This document shows, piece by piece, positions 38,767-47,705 of a stretch of 64,000 nucleotides of DNA. Below the pieces are notes generated by a model. The model did no database searches, was not told the DNA's origin, and was given only the letters and a program-made list of their open reading frames with translations. The stretch's first letter is position 1, and each line of letters begins with the position of its first letter. Origin of the DNA: Croceibacterium sp. TMG7-5b_MA50 (GTDB taxonomy: Bacteria > Pseudomonadota > Alphaproteobacteria > Sphingomonadales > Sphingomonadaceae); NCBI RefSeq assembly GCF_039830145.1, contig NZ_CP156082.1, positions 2,312,001 through 2,376,000 of the forward strand, read 5' to 3'. Both the position numbers and the translations under genes were made by a program.

Positions 38767-40341
38767 CTAGTGGTGTCCGAGGGCGGCGATCTCGCCGTCC
38801 AGCTCCTGCAATACCTCTGCTCGCACCTCGACCGACAGATGGGGATTGCCGGCGATTGAAGCGCGGGCACCGCGCAGCGCCGCAATGGTGCTGCGGTTGA
38901 CATGGGCTTCGATCGCCCGCTCCGTATCGACCATCGCCATAGCATGCGGCACGGGGCGGCGGCACTCGAACGAGGATGTGCCCGCGACATTCGCGGCCTT
39001 GATGCAATCCTCCATGGCCTGCGTGACCTTCGCCGCGGCGGCCGTCTGCCGCTCGATCATGGCATGCAGCGCACCGCCGGGTGCGAGCTGCTGCTCCATC
39101 TCCGCAGCCATCGCCTCCGCATCGCGCTCGATCATCGACTCCCTGGCGGCGACATCGCTGGCACGGGCCCCCATGCGTCGGCCCCATTCCTCCATCCGCT
39201 GGCTGAATGCGGCCCAGGCGGCGGTGTCGTGCGGCTCAGTGGGCTCGGTCTCGTCATGCTGCATGGTACCCTCCGGCAAGGTGGTATCGGGATCGACGGT
39301 GTAGAGCGGAGCGGGAATCGCGGCAGATGCCGGATCCGCCGCCGGCACTGGTTCCGGCCCGGTCGGCACTTCAGGCATCACCACGGTCACGTCCTGCTGC
39401 GCGGCATAGGAGATCGATGCGGTCAGCGGCAGCGCCAGTGCGCTCACCCCCAGCAGCATGCGCCCGGCAAGGCGACGGCGCGGTGACGCCTCCCCCCGGG
39501 CAAGGCTGCGCAGCCGCTGCACCAGCGTGCCGTCGCCCAGGATGGGGCCCGCCATCGGTGTCGCCAGCGTCATCATCCGGCTGCTCTGCGGCGCGGAATA
39601 GCCGACGATCAGCGCGGCGTAGCAGGCCCGGTCCGCCCGGCTGCGACCGGCCATGACCCGCGCATCGCACGCCGCCTCCTGATCCTGCCGCATTGCGCGC
39701 CAGCCCAGCCAGGCGACCGGGTTGCACCAGTGCAGCGCCAGCAGCAGCTGTGCCGCCATGTTCGCCAGCAGATCGTGCGCGGCGTGGTGGCTCAGCTCGT
39801 GCGCCAGCGCCAGTTCGCGCGCCTGCCGGTCGGCCTGCGTCATGAAGTGGGGCGGCAGCGCCACCACCTGATCGATCACGCCGAACGCCACGGGGGATCG
39901 CGCGGCCGGCGTTTCCACCAGCCGCACCCGGCCGACCCGCCCGACTTCCCACGCATCGGCCAGCAGCAGATGGCGCATGCGATGATAGGTGACGGTGCGC
40001 AGGAGCAGGAATGCGACGGCCCCCGCCGCCCAGACCACGGCCAGCAGGCTCAGCCACGGGAACGCGGGCGCATGTACCACGGCGGGCGCCATCATCATGG
40101 GTGCGAGACCCTCGCCGGTGCCGCTCGGCAACATCATGACCGATGACGGTGCGGGTGCGGGCAGTGCGGGCAGCACCACGGGCGGCAGCAGCAGCCGCGC
40201 AAACGGCAGCGCCCACAGCGTATAGGCGACCTGCGGCCCGCAGGCGCGCGCCACGGGGCGGCGCACCAGCAGCACCAGAGCGATCAGCAGGCCGGTCCAT
40301 AGCACGGTGTCGGCCAGCCATTCCATCCACGCAGCATTCAT
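38767..40341 (-). CDS. M56 (BlaR1/MecR1-like) membrane metalloprotease
   Basis: A 524-residue membrane protein. Three or four hydrophobic helices surround a zinc-protease motif, AHELSHHAAHD (HExxH near residue 183), with a downstream EAACDARVM glutamate. After a further helix (~300-315) comes a Pro/Ala-rich stalk and a charged helical C-terminal part, not a penicillin-binding domain. It therefore resembles the protease half of BlaR1 without the beta-lactam sensor. It overlaps blaI by 4 bp and would inactivate BlaI on receiving an unknown envelope signal. Confidence 0.88.
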   Translation of the reverse strand: MNAAWMEWLADTVLWTGLLIALVLLVRRPVARACGPQVAYTLWALPFARLLLPPVVLPALPAPAPSSVMMLPSGTGEGLAPMMMAPAVVHAPAFPWLSLLAVVWAAGAVAFLLLRTVTYHRMRHLLLADAWEVGRVGRVRLVETPAARSPVAFGVIDQVVALPPHFMTQADRQARELALAHELSHHAAHDLLANMAAQLLLALHWCNPVAWLGWRAMRQDQEAACDARVMAGRSRADRACYAALIVGYSAPQSSRMMTLATPMAGPILGDGTLVQRLRSLARGEASPRRRLAGRMLLGVSALALPLTASISYAAQQDVTVVMPEVPTGPEPVPAADPASAAIPAPLYTVDPDTTLPEGTMQHDETEPTEPHDTAAWAAFSQRMEEWGRRMGARASDVAARESMIERDAEAMAAEMEQQLAPGGALHAMIERQTAAAAKVTQAMEDCIKAANVAGTSSFECRRPVPHAMAMVDTERAIEAHVNRSTIAALRGARASIAGNPHLSVEVRAEVLQELDGEIAALGHH

Positions 40342-40733
40342 CGGCGCAGCTCCTGCAACAGGCGTTCGATCTCGCTTAGGTCACGCTCGTCCAGCGCCTC
40401 GGCCTCTGCCAGATGCGCGAACAGGGATGCGGCACTGCCGCCGAACAGCCGGTCCACCAGCCGGCGCGATTCGGCGCCGGCCCACGATTGCCGCTGTAAC
40501 AAGGGGGAATACAAGAAGCGGCGGCCATCGGGCTCCGTCGCCACCGCGCCCTTCGCCACCAGCCGGGCCAGCAGCGTCTTGACCGTCGCCATAGACCAGC
40601 CGCGTTGCCCGCAGACATCGTCGCAGACCTCCGCCGCACTCAGCGGATGGCGCGTCCACAGCGCTTCCATCACCGCATGCTCGGCATCGCTGATCCGCTC
40701 CGGCTCGGTTCTCTGGTCGTCGTCCTCGGGCAA
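40338..40733 (-). CDS. BlaI/MecI/CopY family repressor
   Basis: A 131-residue winged-helix repressor (ISDAEHAVMEALWTRHPLSAAEV, then GWSMATVKTLLARLVAKGAV and RRFLYSPLL) with a C-terminal dimerisation helix region. No ATG lies upstream of the conserved core. The TTG at 40733, preceded by AAGGAG, gives the normal family length, whereas the longer frame would begin inside the promoter and operator. It is the first gene of a two-gene leftward operon with the M56 protease, and probably regulates itself and the divergent protease operon. Confidence 0.88.
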   Translation of the reverse strand: MPEDDDQRTEPERISDAEHAVMEALWTRHPLSAAEVCDDVCGQRGWSMATVKTLLARLVAKGAVATEPDGRRFLYSPLLQRQSWAGAESRRLVDRLFGGSAASLFAHLAEAEALDERDLSEIERLLQELRR

Positions 40734-40750
40734 GGGCTTCTCCTTTACGA

Positions 40751-40783
40751 TTACAGGTGTAGTCGATTCGACTACGCTTGTAA
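40751..40783. promoter_or_regulatory. BlaI-type operator between blaI and M48 protease gene
   Basis: A 33-bp inverted repeat: arms TTACAGGTGTAGTCGA and TCGACTACGCTTGTAA around one central T, 14 of 16 positions paired. The TGTAGTCGA core resembles BlaI-family sites. On the minus strand TTGACG at 40785-40790 could be the -35 box of blaI, so a bound repressor would block it. The M48 gene starts 65 bp away on the other side. Confidence 0.7.
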
Positions 40784-40847
40784 ACGTCAAGCTGCCCAGG
40801 TGCGCTTTAACGCTGTATTCAGCCGTCCGGGTGTGGGACTTGGGGCA

Positions 40848-42218
40848 ATGCCCGCGACCTTACGCCGCCTGCCCGCGCTCGCCCTTGCCACGCTCGCCCT
40901 GCTGCTGCTCGGCACCCGACCGGTCCTGGCGCAATCCGTGCTGCGCGATGCGGAGACAGAGGCGCTGCTGCAGGAACTGATGGCGCCTTTGTCAGAGGCC
41001 GCCGGGCTGCAGCCCGACGCGGTGGATGTGGTGCTGCTGAACGATCCGAGCATCAACGCCTTCGTCGCGGGCGGTCAGCGGATCTACATCCATTCGGGCC
41101 TGATCAACGCCGCCGATACCGCCAACGAGGTTCAGGGCGTGCTGGCGCACGAGTTGGGCCATATCCAGGGCGGCCACATCGTGCGCTTTTCCGAAGGGAT
41201 GGGTGCTGCGACCAACATCTCCCTCCTGTCGATGCTGGTCGGCGTCGCCGCGGCGCTGGCGGGCGCGGGGGAGGCGGCGATGGGCGCGATGGCGCTGGGC
41301 CAGCAGGCGGCGATGGGATCGTTCCTGTCCTTCAGCCGCGCGCAGGAGGCGAGCGCCGATGCCGCCGGGGTACAGTACCTGTCCGATGCCGGCATCACCG
41401 GCAAGGGCAGCCTCGCTTTCTTCGGAAAGCTGCAGAACCTGGAATACCGGTATGGCTACAGCCAGGATGACGATGCGACCTTCAGCCGCACGCACCCGCT
41501 GTCGGGTGACCGGATCAGCCGGCTGACCGCAGATTACCAGTCCGATCCCGCGTGGAACACCACCCCCGACGCGGCGCAGCAGCAGCGGTTCGAACGGGTA
41601 AAGGCCAAGCTCTACGGCTACCTCGCGCGGCCGGCAGACACGCTGCAGCACTATCCCGAATATCTGACCGATGCGCCCGCGCGCTACGCCCGCGCCTACG
41701 CCTATCACAAGGATGCGCGCATGGATAAGGCGCTGGCGGAAACCGACGCGCTGATCGCCAGCGATCCGGACGATCCGTACTTTCTGGAACTGAAGGGTCA
41801 GGTGCTGCTGGAATCGGGTCGGCCGGCGGAAGCGCTGCCGCTGCTGCGGCAGGCAACCTTCCTGACAAACAACAATGGCCTGATCGCCGGCACGTTCGGC
41901 CATGCGCTGATCGCCACCGAAGATCCCGCCAACCTGCCGGAGGCGGAGCAGGTGCTGCGTGCCGCCGTCGGCCGTGACCGCCAGAACCCGTTCGCCTGGT
42001 ACCAACTGGGCGTGGTCTACGGGCAGAAGGGTGACATCCCGCGCGCGCAGCTCGCCAGTTCGGAACAATTGGTGATGAGCGGGCAGCCGTCCGCCGCGCT
42101 GCAGAACGCGGAGGCGGCAGAGCGGGCACTGCCGCAGGGCACGCCCGACTGGCTGCGGGCACAGGACGTGGCGATGCAGGCGCGCGCGCAGCTTGAACGG
42201 GCGCGCGACCGCGACTAG
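40848..42218 (+). CDS. Periplasmic M48 metalloprotease with TPR domain (BepA-like)
   Basis: A 456-residue protein with a signal peptide (LPALALATLALLLLGTRPVLAQ), an M48 zinc-protease domain (HELGH at residues 101-105; downstream EASADAAGVQYL Glu), and C-terminal tetratricopeptide repeats (about 280-440). The architecture matches BepA/YfgC, which degrades stalled outer-membrane proteins and assists LptD maturation. The ATG at 40848 gives the signal peptide. It starts a likely four-gene operon (protease, DsbA-like, LytS, LytTR) facing the BlaI-type operator. Confidence 0.9.
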   Translation: MPATLRRLPALALATLALLLLGTRPVLAQSVLRDAETEALLQELMAPLSEAAGLQPDAVDVVLLNDPSINAFVAGGQRIYIHSGLINAADTANEVQGVLAHELGHIQGGHIVRFSEGMGAATNISLLSMLVGVAAALAGAGEAAMGAMALGQQAAMGSFLSFSRAQEASADAAGVQYLSDAGITGKGSLAFFGKLQNLEYRYGYSQDDDATFSRTHPLSGDRISRLTADYQSDPAWNTTPDAAQQQRFERVKAKLYGYLARPADTLQHYPEYLTDAPARYARAYAYHKDARMDKALAETDALIASDPDDPYFLELKGQVLLESGRPAEALPLLRQATFLTNNNGLIAGTFGHALIATEDPANLPEAEQVLRAAVGRDRQNPFAWYQLGVVYGQKGDIPRAQLASSEQLVMSGQPSAALQNAEAAERALPQGTPDWLRAQDVAMQARAQLERARDRD

Positions 42219-42228
42219 GCGGGTCGCC

Positions 42229-42915
42229 ATGCGCTGGCTGCTGACGATCTGTGTGGCCCTGCTGGCCGGCTTTGCCGGGGCCGCGGGGTGGAGCCTGTCG
42301 GGCCTGGGCGACAGCCGCACCCGCGAATACCTGCTGGCGCACCCCGATGTGCTGCCCGAAGCGATCGCCGTGCTGGAACAGCAGCAGCAGCAGACCCGCA
42401 TCGCACCTTTGCGCGCGCAGCTGGAACGCCCGTTTCCCGGCGCGGTGCTCGGCAATCCGCAGGGTGCGGTCACGCTGGTCGCGTTCAGCGATTACGCCTG
42501 CGGCTTCTGCCGGCGAAGCATGGACGATGTCGCCGCGCTGATCGCTGCCAACCCGGACCTGAAGGTGGTGCTGCGCGAATATCCGATCCTCTCGCCCGCC
42601 AGCGGCGATGCGGCGCAGATGGCGCTCGCCGCCGCGGCGCAGGGCCGCTACGCCGCGTTCCACGATGCGATGTTCCGCCTCGGCCCGCCCTCGCCCGAAA
42701 GCATCGCCGCCGCGGCGAAGACAGCGGGCGTGACAGGCGCCGGCACGGATGATCCGGCGATCCGCCAGGAATTGCAGGCCAACGCCGCCCTCGCCGCGCA
42801 GCTCGGCATCAATGGCACGCCGGCCTGGATCGTCGGCGACCGGATGCTGAACGGCGCCGTCGGGGCCGAGGCCCTGGGCGAGGCGATCGCCGCCGCGCGC
42901 GGGGCCACGACCTGA
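42229..42915 (+). CDS. DsbA-family thiol-disulfide oxidoreductase
   Basis: A 228-residue periplasmic thioredoxin-fold protein. An N-terminal hydrophobic segment (LLTICVALLAGFAGAAGW) acts as signal or anchor; the active site is C91-G-F-C94, and the cis-Pro loop is NGTPAWIVG. An N-terminal helical region (EYLLAHPDVLPEAIAVLEQQQQ) is like that of ScsC/BdbD-type proteins. It starts 10 bp after the M48 protease gene, consistent with a shared role in envelope protein quality control. Confidence 0.9.
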   Translation: MRWLLTICVALLAGFAGAAGWSLSGLGDSRTREYLLAHPDVLPEAIAVLEQQQQQTRIAPLRAQLERPFPGAVLGNPQGAVTLVAFSDYACGFCRRSMDDVAALIAANPDLKVVLREYPILSPASGDAAQMALAAAAQGRYAAFHDAMFRLGPPSPESIAAAAKTAGVTGAGTDDPAIRQELQANAALAAQLGINGTPAWIVGDRMLNGAVGAEALGEAIAAARGATT

Positions 42916-42950
42916 GCCTGCTGTCCGCCTATGCGAGGGCGCGGGCCGGC

Positions 42951-44177
42951 ATGGGCGCCAGCGCACGGCCGCGCCTGCACTTCACCCCGGCGGCGCCGTT
43001 CTTCGCAGACAAGAACAAGGCGTTCTGGCGGCTGCAACTGATCGGCTGGGCTGGCGCCATGCTGCTGCGCGCGGTTACCAGCCTCGCCAATGGTCGGCCC
43101 TTGAGCCTGCTGGTGATCGTGCTGATCGCGACCGTTACCGGCTTTTCCATCAGTCTGATCCTGTCGGTCATCTATGGCCGGCTGATCCACCGGCGCCCGC
43201 TGGTGACGTGGAGTGCCACGGCGCTGGTGCTGGCCGTCGCGGTGATCCTGTCCGCCGGCATCAATGGCTGGGTCCTGTCGCTGTACCAGGCGCAGACCAG
43301 CGATACCGGGTTCGCCGGCTACGTGCTGGGCGTGTTCTACCTCGACCTGACGCTGCTGGGCGCATGGTCGGCGCTGTATTACGCCATCAACTACTTCCTG
43401 CAGGTGGAGGAACAGGCGGACCGGCTTGAACGGCTGGAGGCGCAGGCGACCAGCGCGCAGCTCGCCATGCTGCGTTACCAGCTCAATCCGCATTTCCTGT
43501 TCAATACGCTCAATTCCATCAGCACGCTGGTGCTGCTGAAGCAGACGGAACCCGCCAATGCGATGCTGACCCGCCTGTCCGCCTTCCTGCGGCACACGCT
43601 GGTGACGCAGGCCGGAGGCAAGGTCACCGTCGCGCAGGAGGTGCACACGCTGCAACTCTACCTCGATATCGAACGCATGCGGTTTGAGGAGCGGCTGCGG
43701 ACGCAATTCCGGATCGATCCCGCCGCGTCCAACGCGCAGATCCCCAGCCTGCTGCTGCAGCCTTTGGTCGAAAACGCCATCAAATACGCCGTCTCGCCGC
43801 AGGAGGAAGGCGCCCGCATCAGCCTGTCGGCGCAGGTGCTGGGCAATCGGCTGCGGCTGGTGGTGGCCGACACCGGGCCGGGCGCACAGGGGCGCGAACT
43901 GGCGATGGAGCAGGCAGGCAGCCACACGCAATCGACCGGCGTCGGTCTCGCCAATATCCGCAACCGGCTGGCCCAGGCCTATGGCGAGGAGCACCGGTTC
44001 GAGATCAGCACCCCGCCCGAGGGGGGCTTCACCGTCACCATCGAACTGCCGTTCGACCCGCTGCCGGAAGTCCCGATGCGGGGCACTTACCCGCCGCCTG
44101 CCGCAGCAGCGAAACCGGCTGTCGATCCGCCCGTTCACAAGCCGCCGGCCCTATGGGCAACGGAGAGCAACACATGA
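42951..44177 (+). CDS. LytS-type sensor histidine kinase
   Basis: A 408-residue membrane histidine kinase. About four transmembrane helices (residues ~30-145) lead to a short coiled coil (VEEQADRLERLEAQ), the His_kinase domain with H181 in QLNPHFLFNTLN, and an ATPase domain (LVENAIKYAVSP, DTGPGAQG, GVGLANIRNRL). The C-terminal ~40 residues are Pro/Ala-rich. It overlaps its response regulator by 4 bp. The signal is unknown; the nearby BepA- and DsbA-like genes suggest envelope state. Confidence 0.92.
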   Translation: MGASARPRLHFTPAAPFFADKNKAFWRLQLIGWAGAMLLRAVTSLANGRPLSLLVIVLIATVTGFSISLILSVIYGRLIHRRPLVTWSATALVLAVAVILSAGINGWVLSLYQAQTSDTGFAGYVLGVFYLDLTLLGAWSALYYAINYFLQVEEQADRLERLEAQATSAQLAMLRYQLNPHFLFNTLNSISTLVLLKQTEPANAMLTRLSAFLRHTLVTQAGGKVTVAQEVHTLQLYLDIERMRFEERLRTQFRIDPAASNAQIPSLLLQPLVENAIKYAVSPQEEGARISLSAQVLGNRLRLVVADTGPGAQGRELAMEQAGSHTQSTGVGLANIRNRLAQAYGEEHRFEISTPPEGGFTVTIELPFDPLPEVPMRGTYPPPAAAAKPAVDPPVHKPPALWATESNT

Positions 44178-44968
44178 CAATCCGCACCATTCTCGTCGAC
44201 GACGAAAAACTCGCCATCCAGGGCCTCCAGCTGCGGCTGGAGGCATTCCCCGACGTGGAGATCATCGCCACCTGCGCCAACGGGCGGGAGGCTATCCGCG
44301 CCATCAAGACGGAGAAGCCCGACCTCGTCTTCCTCGACATCCAGATGCCCGGCTTCGATGGCTTTTCCGTCGTGAAGGGCGTGATGGAGATCGAGCCGCC
44401 GCTGTTCGTCTTCGTCACGGCCTATGGCGAACACGCCATCCGCGCGTTCGAGGCGAATGCCGTCCATTACCTGATGAAGCCGGTCGACGCCGACCAGCTG
44501 GCCGACACGATCGAGCGGGTGCGTCAGCGCCTGGCCGAGAAGCGGTCGAGCGAGGAAGCGGAGAAGCTGAAGGACGTGCTGGCCGAGGTCGCCCCCGACG
44601 CGGTGGAGAACATGCCCCTCGATGACGAGGCGGCCGGTCGTTACGAACGGATCATCAACGTCAAGGATCGCGGGCAGATCTTCCGCGTGGACGTCGGCAG
44701 CATCGAGCATATCGAGGCGGCGGGCGACTACATGTGCATCTACACCGGCGACAATTCGCTGATCCTGCGCGAGACGATGAAGGATCTGGAACGCCGGCTG
44801 GACCCGAAGGCATTCCAGCGCGTCCACCGCTCCACCATCGTCAACCTGGATCAGGTGCGTCAGGTGAAGCCGCATACGAACGGCGAATGCTTCCTGGTGC
44901 TGCAATCGGGGGCGGAGGTGAAGGTCAGCCGGTCGTACCGCGACGTGGTGGCACGCTTCGTTCACTGA
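44174..44968 (+). CDS. LytTR-family response regulator
   Basis: A 264-residue regulator. The receiver domain (1-120) contains VDDEK, the phosphorylated Asp D55 in FLDIQMPGFDG, VTAYGEHA and a KPVDADQL Lys. The LytTR DNA-binding domain occupies about 158-262 (VDVGSIEHIEAAGDYMCIY, FQRVHRSTIVNL). The ATG at 44174 overlaps the kinase stop (ATGA). Its targets are not visible; no LytTR direct repeats were recognised in the window. Confidence 0.93.
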   Translation: MTIRTILVDDEKLAIQGLQLRLEAFPDVEIIATCANGREAIRAIKTEKPDLVFLDIQMPGFDGFSVVKGVMEIEPPLFVFVTAYGEHAIRAFEANAVHYLMKPVDADQLADTIERVRQRLAEKRSSEEAEKLKDVLAEVAPDAVENMPLDDEAAGRYERIINVKDRGQIFRVDVGSIEHIEAAGDYMCIYTGDNSLILRETMKDLERRLDPKAFQRVHRSTIVNLDQVRQVKPHTNGECFLVLQSGAEVKVSRSYRDVVARFVH

Positions 44969-44983
44969 CCGTCGGAACGACGT

Positions 44984-45670
44984 TTACAATGTAAACAGGC
45001 GCTCCTCCGTCACGCTGGAACTCGCCCGCTCCAGACCCGCGCCACCGCCGAACTGGAAGCCGATCTGCGTGGCAAAGGCGCGGCACATGGCCAGGCGGGC
45101 GGCGCGGTCCTCCGCGGTTAGGACATGGACGCGAGCGGCTTGCACGGCGGGCTGATGGATGGCGCGGGTGAGATAGGGCCAGTCCTCCCACAGCTCCACC
45201 ACCTGCCCGGTCCGTGCCAGTGCGTCGCGCACCAGCCAGTGATCGACATGGTCGCCGATCGCCATCGGCCCCAACAGCAGGTCGGGTTGCAACCGGGTGA
45301 CCTGCTCCGCCAACTGCCGGGTCAGCGGCGCCAAGGCATTGTCGTCTGGGTGCCGGGTGCCAAACAGCTCCAACGCGTTGGCGTAGCCGCGATGCGGCGC
45401 TTCCAGCAACGGCAGGTGGATCGCCTCCGCACCGATCACCGCGCACGCGGCCAGGTCCTCTGCCCGGCGCAGCGCCATGTAGTCCACATCGGACGGCAGG
45501 CCCTTGTCGAGCTGGCAGGCGAGCGCGAAGCCGGCGGGCTCAGCGACATTGCCGGTGAAGCAGGTGACGATCGTCACCTGGTCGCCGCCCCGCGCCCGCG
45601 CCGCCAGGAAGCCGCCGATCGAGAAGGCCGCATCGTCGAGGTGCGGGGAAACGGCGACGACGTGGCTCAC
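44984..45670 (-). CDS. PIG-L/LmbE family deacetylase
   Basis: A 228-residue zinc-dependent deacetylase of the family that includes MshB and BshB, which remove N-acetyl groups from glucosaminyl intermediates in mycothiol and bacillithiol synthesis. The metal motif is SPHLDDAAFSIGG (H10, D13, with D12 as likely base) and the second metal His lies in GDHVDHWL (H141-x-x-H144). It is the last gene of the nine-gene operon, overlapping the glycosyltransferase by 4 bp. Deacetylation of an N-acetylhexosaminyl-inositol is inferred from its partners. Confidence 0.88.
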   Translation of the reverse strand: MSHVVAVSPHLDDAAFSIGGFLAARARGGDQVTIVTCFTGNVAEPAGFALACQLDKGLPSDVDYMALRRAEDLAACAVIGAEAIHLPLLEAPHRGYANALELFGTRHPDDNALAPLTRQLAEQVTRLQPDLLLGPMAIGDHVDHWLVRDALARTGQVVELWEDWPYLTRAIHQPAVQAARVHVLTAEDRAARLAMCRAFATQIGFQFGGGAGLERASSSVTEERLFTL

Positions 45671-46875
45671 AGCAGATGCGGCTCAGCGCGGAAGCGGCAG
45701 GGAGCGAGCGGGATGTAGGGATCGATGCCGGTGGCCGGGCGGGTGCCTTGCAGTGCGGCGTAGATGCCGGCGATCTGTGCGCCGACCGCATGCCAGCTGT
45801 AGACCCGGCGGCATTCCGCCAGGGCGGCGTCCGCCAGCCGGTGCCGCAAGGGCGCATCGCTCACCAGCCGGGTAATGGCCGAGGCGAGCGCCGGCACGTC
45901 GCCCGGCTCCACCAGCAGGCCGTTCTCGCCGTCACGGATGCAGTCCACGACGCCCACGGCACGGCAGGACAGCACCGCATGGCGGCTCGCCATCGCCTCC
46001 AGGATCGTGTTGCTGAACCCTTCGGCATAGGTGGGCGACAGGAACACGTCGTGCTGGCGGTACGATGCTGGCACCGCGTCGTAATCGGCGTAACCGGTGA
46101 AGGTGACACGATCCTGCAGGCCCAGTTCCGCCGCCAGCGCCCGTGCCGGCTCCAGGTCCGGGCCGATGCCCGACACGGTGCAACGCCAGTCCCCCGCCAC
46201 CTGCGGCAGCGCATCGAGCATGTCGAGCACGCCTTTACGCCGGTCGACCCGCCCGTGATAGAACAGCCGCACCGGCCCGTCGGCTACCGTCTCGCCCGGA
46301 GTGAAGCGATCGGTGTCGACGGCGCCCGGCACAATGGTGAACCGCTCCATCGGGGTTTCCAGTCGTTCATGCACCTCGGCCGCGAAGCTGGTGCCGCCGA
46401 TCAGCAGCGCGCCCGCATGGTCGAGCACCCGTTCCATGGCGATGCGGTGGGTGGAGCAGCACGATCCGACCCAGTGACCGTCCCCGCCCTGGATCGACAC
46501 CACGCAGGGCACGCCCAGCACCTGCGCCGCCAGCAGCGTCGCCCAGCCGGTGGGATAGCCATATTGCGCGTGCAGGATGTCGAACCGCGTGCGCGCATGT
46601 TCGCGCACGATCGTTTCCACCATGCAGGCGATGTCACGCTCGAAATCGCCGCCGGCCTGTTCGCCCAGCGCCTCCAGCCCGATGACCCGCACACCTGGCA
46701 CGTCGGGCGGCGGACCGCCGCCGTACACCTTGGCCCGCTCAGGATCGCCGTAATACTGGCTGATCATGGTGACCTCGTGCCCGGCGGCGACCAGCTGGCG
46801 CAGCAGGTTAATGGCGTAGATCGACATGCCGGAGATCGCGGGAAAGAACCGGCGGGAGACGAAGCAGACCCTCAC
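45667..46875 (-). CDS. GT4-family glycosyltransferase
   Basis: A 402-residue GT-B retaining glycosyltransferase. The N-terminal acceptor domain begins VRVCFVSRRFFPAISGMSIYAINLLRQL; the C-terminal donor domain has FYHGRVDRRKG and the E-x7-E motif EGFSNTILE near residues 284-292. The fold and family are those of MshA, which joins GlcNAc to inositol phosphate; with an inositol-phosphate synthase in the operon a similar acceptor is plausible but unproven. The start is a GTG at 46875 overlapping the previous stop (GTGA). Confidence 0.9.
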   Translation of the reverse strand: MRVCFVSRRFFPAISGMSIYAINLLRQLVAAGHEVTMISQYYGDPERAKVYGGGPPPDVPGVRVIGLEALGEQAGGDFERDIACMVETIVREHARTRFDILHAQYGYPTGWATLLAAQVLGVPCVVSIQGGDGHWVGSCCSTHRIAMERVLDHAGALLIGGTSFAAEVHERLETPMERFTIVPGAVDTDRFTPGETVADGPVRLFYHGRVDRRKGVLDMLDALPQVAGDWRCTVSGIGPDLEPARALAAELGLQDRVTFTGYADYDAVPASYRQHDVFLSPTYAEGFSNTILEAMASRHAVLSCRAVGVVDCIRDGENGLLVEPGDVPALASAITRLVSDAPLRHRLADAALAECRRVYSWHAVGAQIAGIYAALQGTRPATGIDPYIPLAPCRFRAEPHLL

Positions 46876-47705
46876 CGTGCAACCAGCCTGGTGAGATAGC
46901 CGATCGCTTCCGGGATGGCGGCGTGGGCACGCGGGCTTTCGCGCGACAGTTCGACGCAGACCAGCCGGGCGAAACCGATCTGCTCCAGCGCGGCCAGCAC
47001 GGCGGGCATGTCCATGTCCCCCTGCCCGAACGGCAGGTGCGTGTGGTCGCCGCGCCGCATATCCTCCACCGCGACCGTGCCGATACGGGGCGCATATTCG
47101 CGGATGGCATCCGCCGGGTCGATGTCCTCGGTCACCAGGCAATGCCCGGTGTCGAGCGCCAGGCGGAGGCGCGGGTGGCGTTCGGCCAGGGCGGCATAGT
47201 CGCCGACCGTCTCCACCAGCATGCCCGGCTCCGGCTCGAAACTCGCGTCCACGCCGCGCAGCTCCGCATGGTCGAGCACGCGGGCGAGACCATCGTCCAG
47301 CCAGCGGAACGCATCTTCACGCACCACGCCGGCCTGCGGCACCCCGGCCCAGAACGACACTGTCTCGCTGCCCAGCAGCGCCGCGATGTCGAGCGCCCGG
47401 CACAGGAACTCCACCCGTCTGGCCCGCCCATCCGCCGCCGGGTTCACCAGCGTCGGCTCATGCTTTAGGCGCGGGTCGAGCAGATAGCGCGCGCCGGTTT
47501 CGATCACGCTGCCGAGCCGCAGTTCCTCCAGCAGGCGACGTACCCGTTCCGTCTCCCGCTGCCAATCCGGGGCGAAAGGGTCCAGGTGATGATGGTCCAG
47601 CGTCAGCGCCACGCCGTCATAGCCGGCATCGGCGATCAGACGCAGCGCATCGTCCAGCCGGTGATTGGCCGCGCCATTGGTGTTGTAGGCGTAGCGCAGG
47701 GTCAT
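46872..47705 (-). CDS. Xylose isomerase-like TIM-barrel protein
   Basis: A 277-residue sugar phosphate isomerase/epimerase (AP endonuclease 2 fold). Metal-site candidates are the Glu in SFEPEPGMLVE, the Asp/His in ALDTGHCL, and the HTHLPFGQGDMD loop, followed by VCVELSRES. Relatives include IolE and IolI of inositol catabolism, and epimerases in natural-product pathways; an isomerase or dehydratase acting on an inosose or sugar would fit this operon. The ATG at 47705 overlaps the YcaO stop by 4 bp. Confidence 0.85.
   Translation of the reverse strand: MTLRYAYNTNGAANHRLDDALRLIADAGYDGVALTLDHHHLDPFAPDWQRETERVRRLLEELRLGSVIETGARYLLDPRLKHEPTLVNPAADGRARRVEFLCRALDIAALLGSETVSFWAGVPQAGVVREDAFRWLDDGLARVLDHAELRGVDASFEPEPGMLVETVGDYAALAERHPRLRLALDTGHCLVTEDIDPADAIREYAPRIGTVAVEDMRRGDHTHLPFGQGDMDMPAVLAALEQIGFARLVCVELSRESPRAHAAIPEAIGYLTRLVAR

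Noticed and set aside
38767-40341. True beta-lactam sensor BlaR1
   Set aside because: The M56 protease domain is clear, but the C-terminal region has no penicillin-binding motifs and no beta-lactamase gene is nearby.
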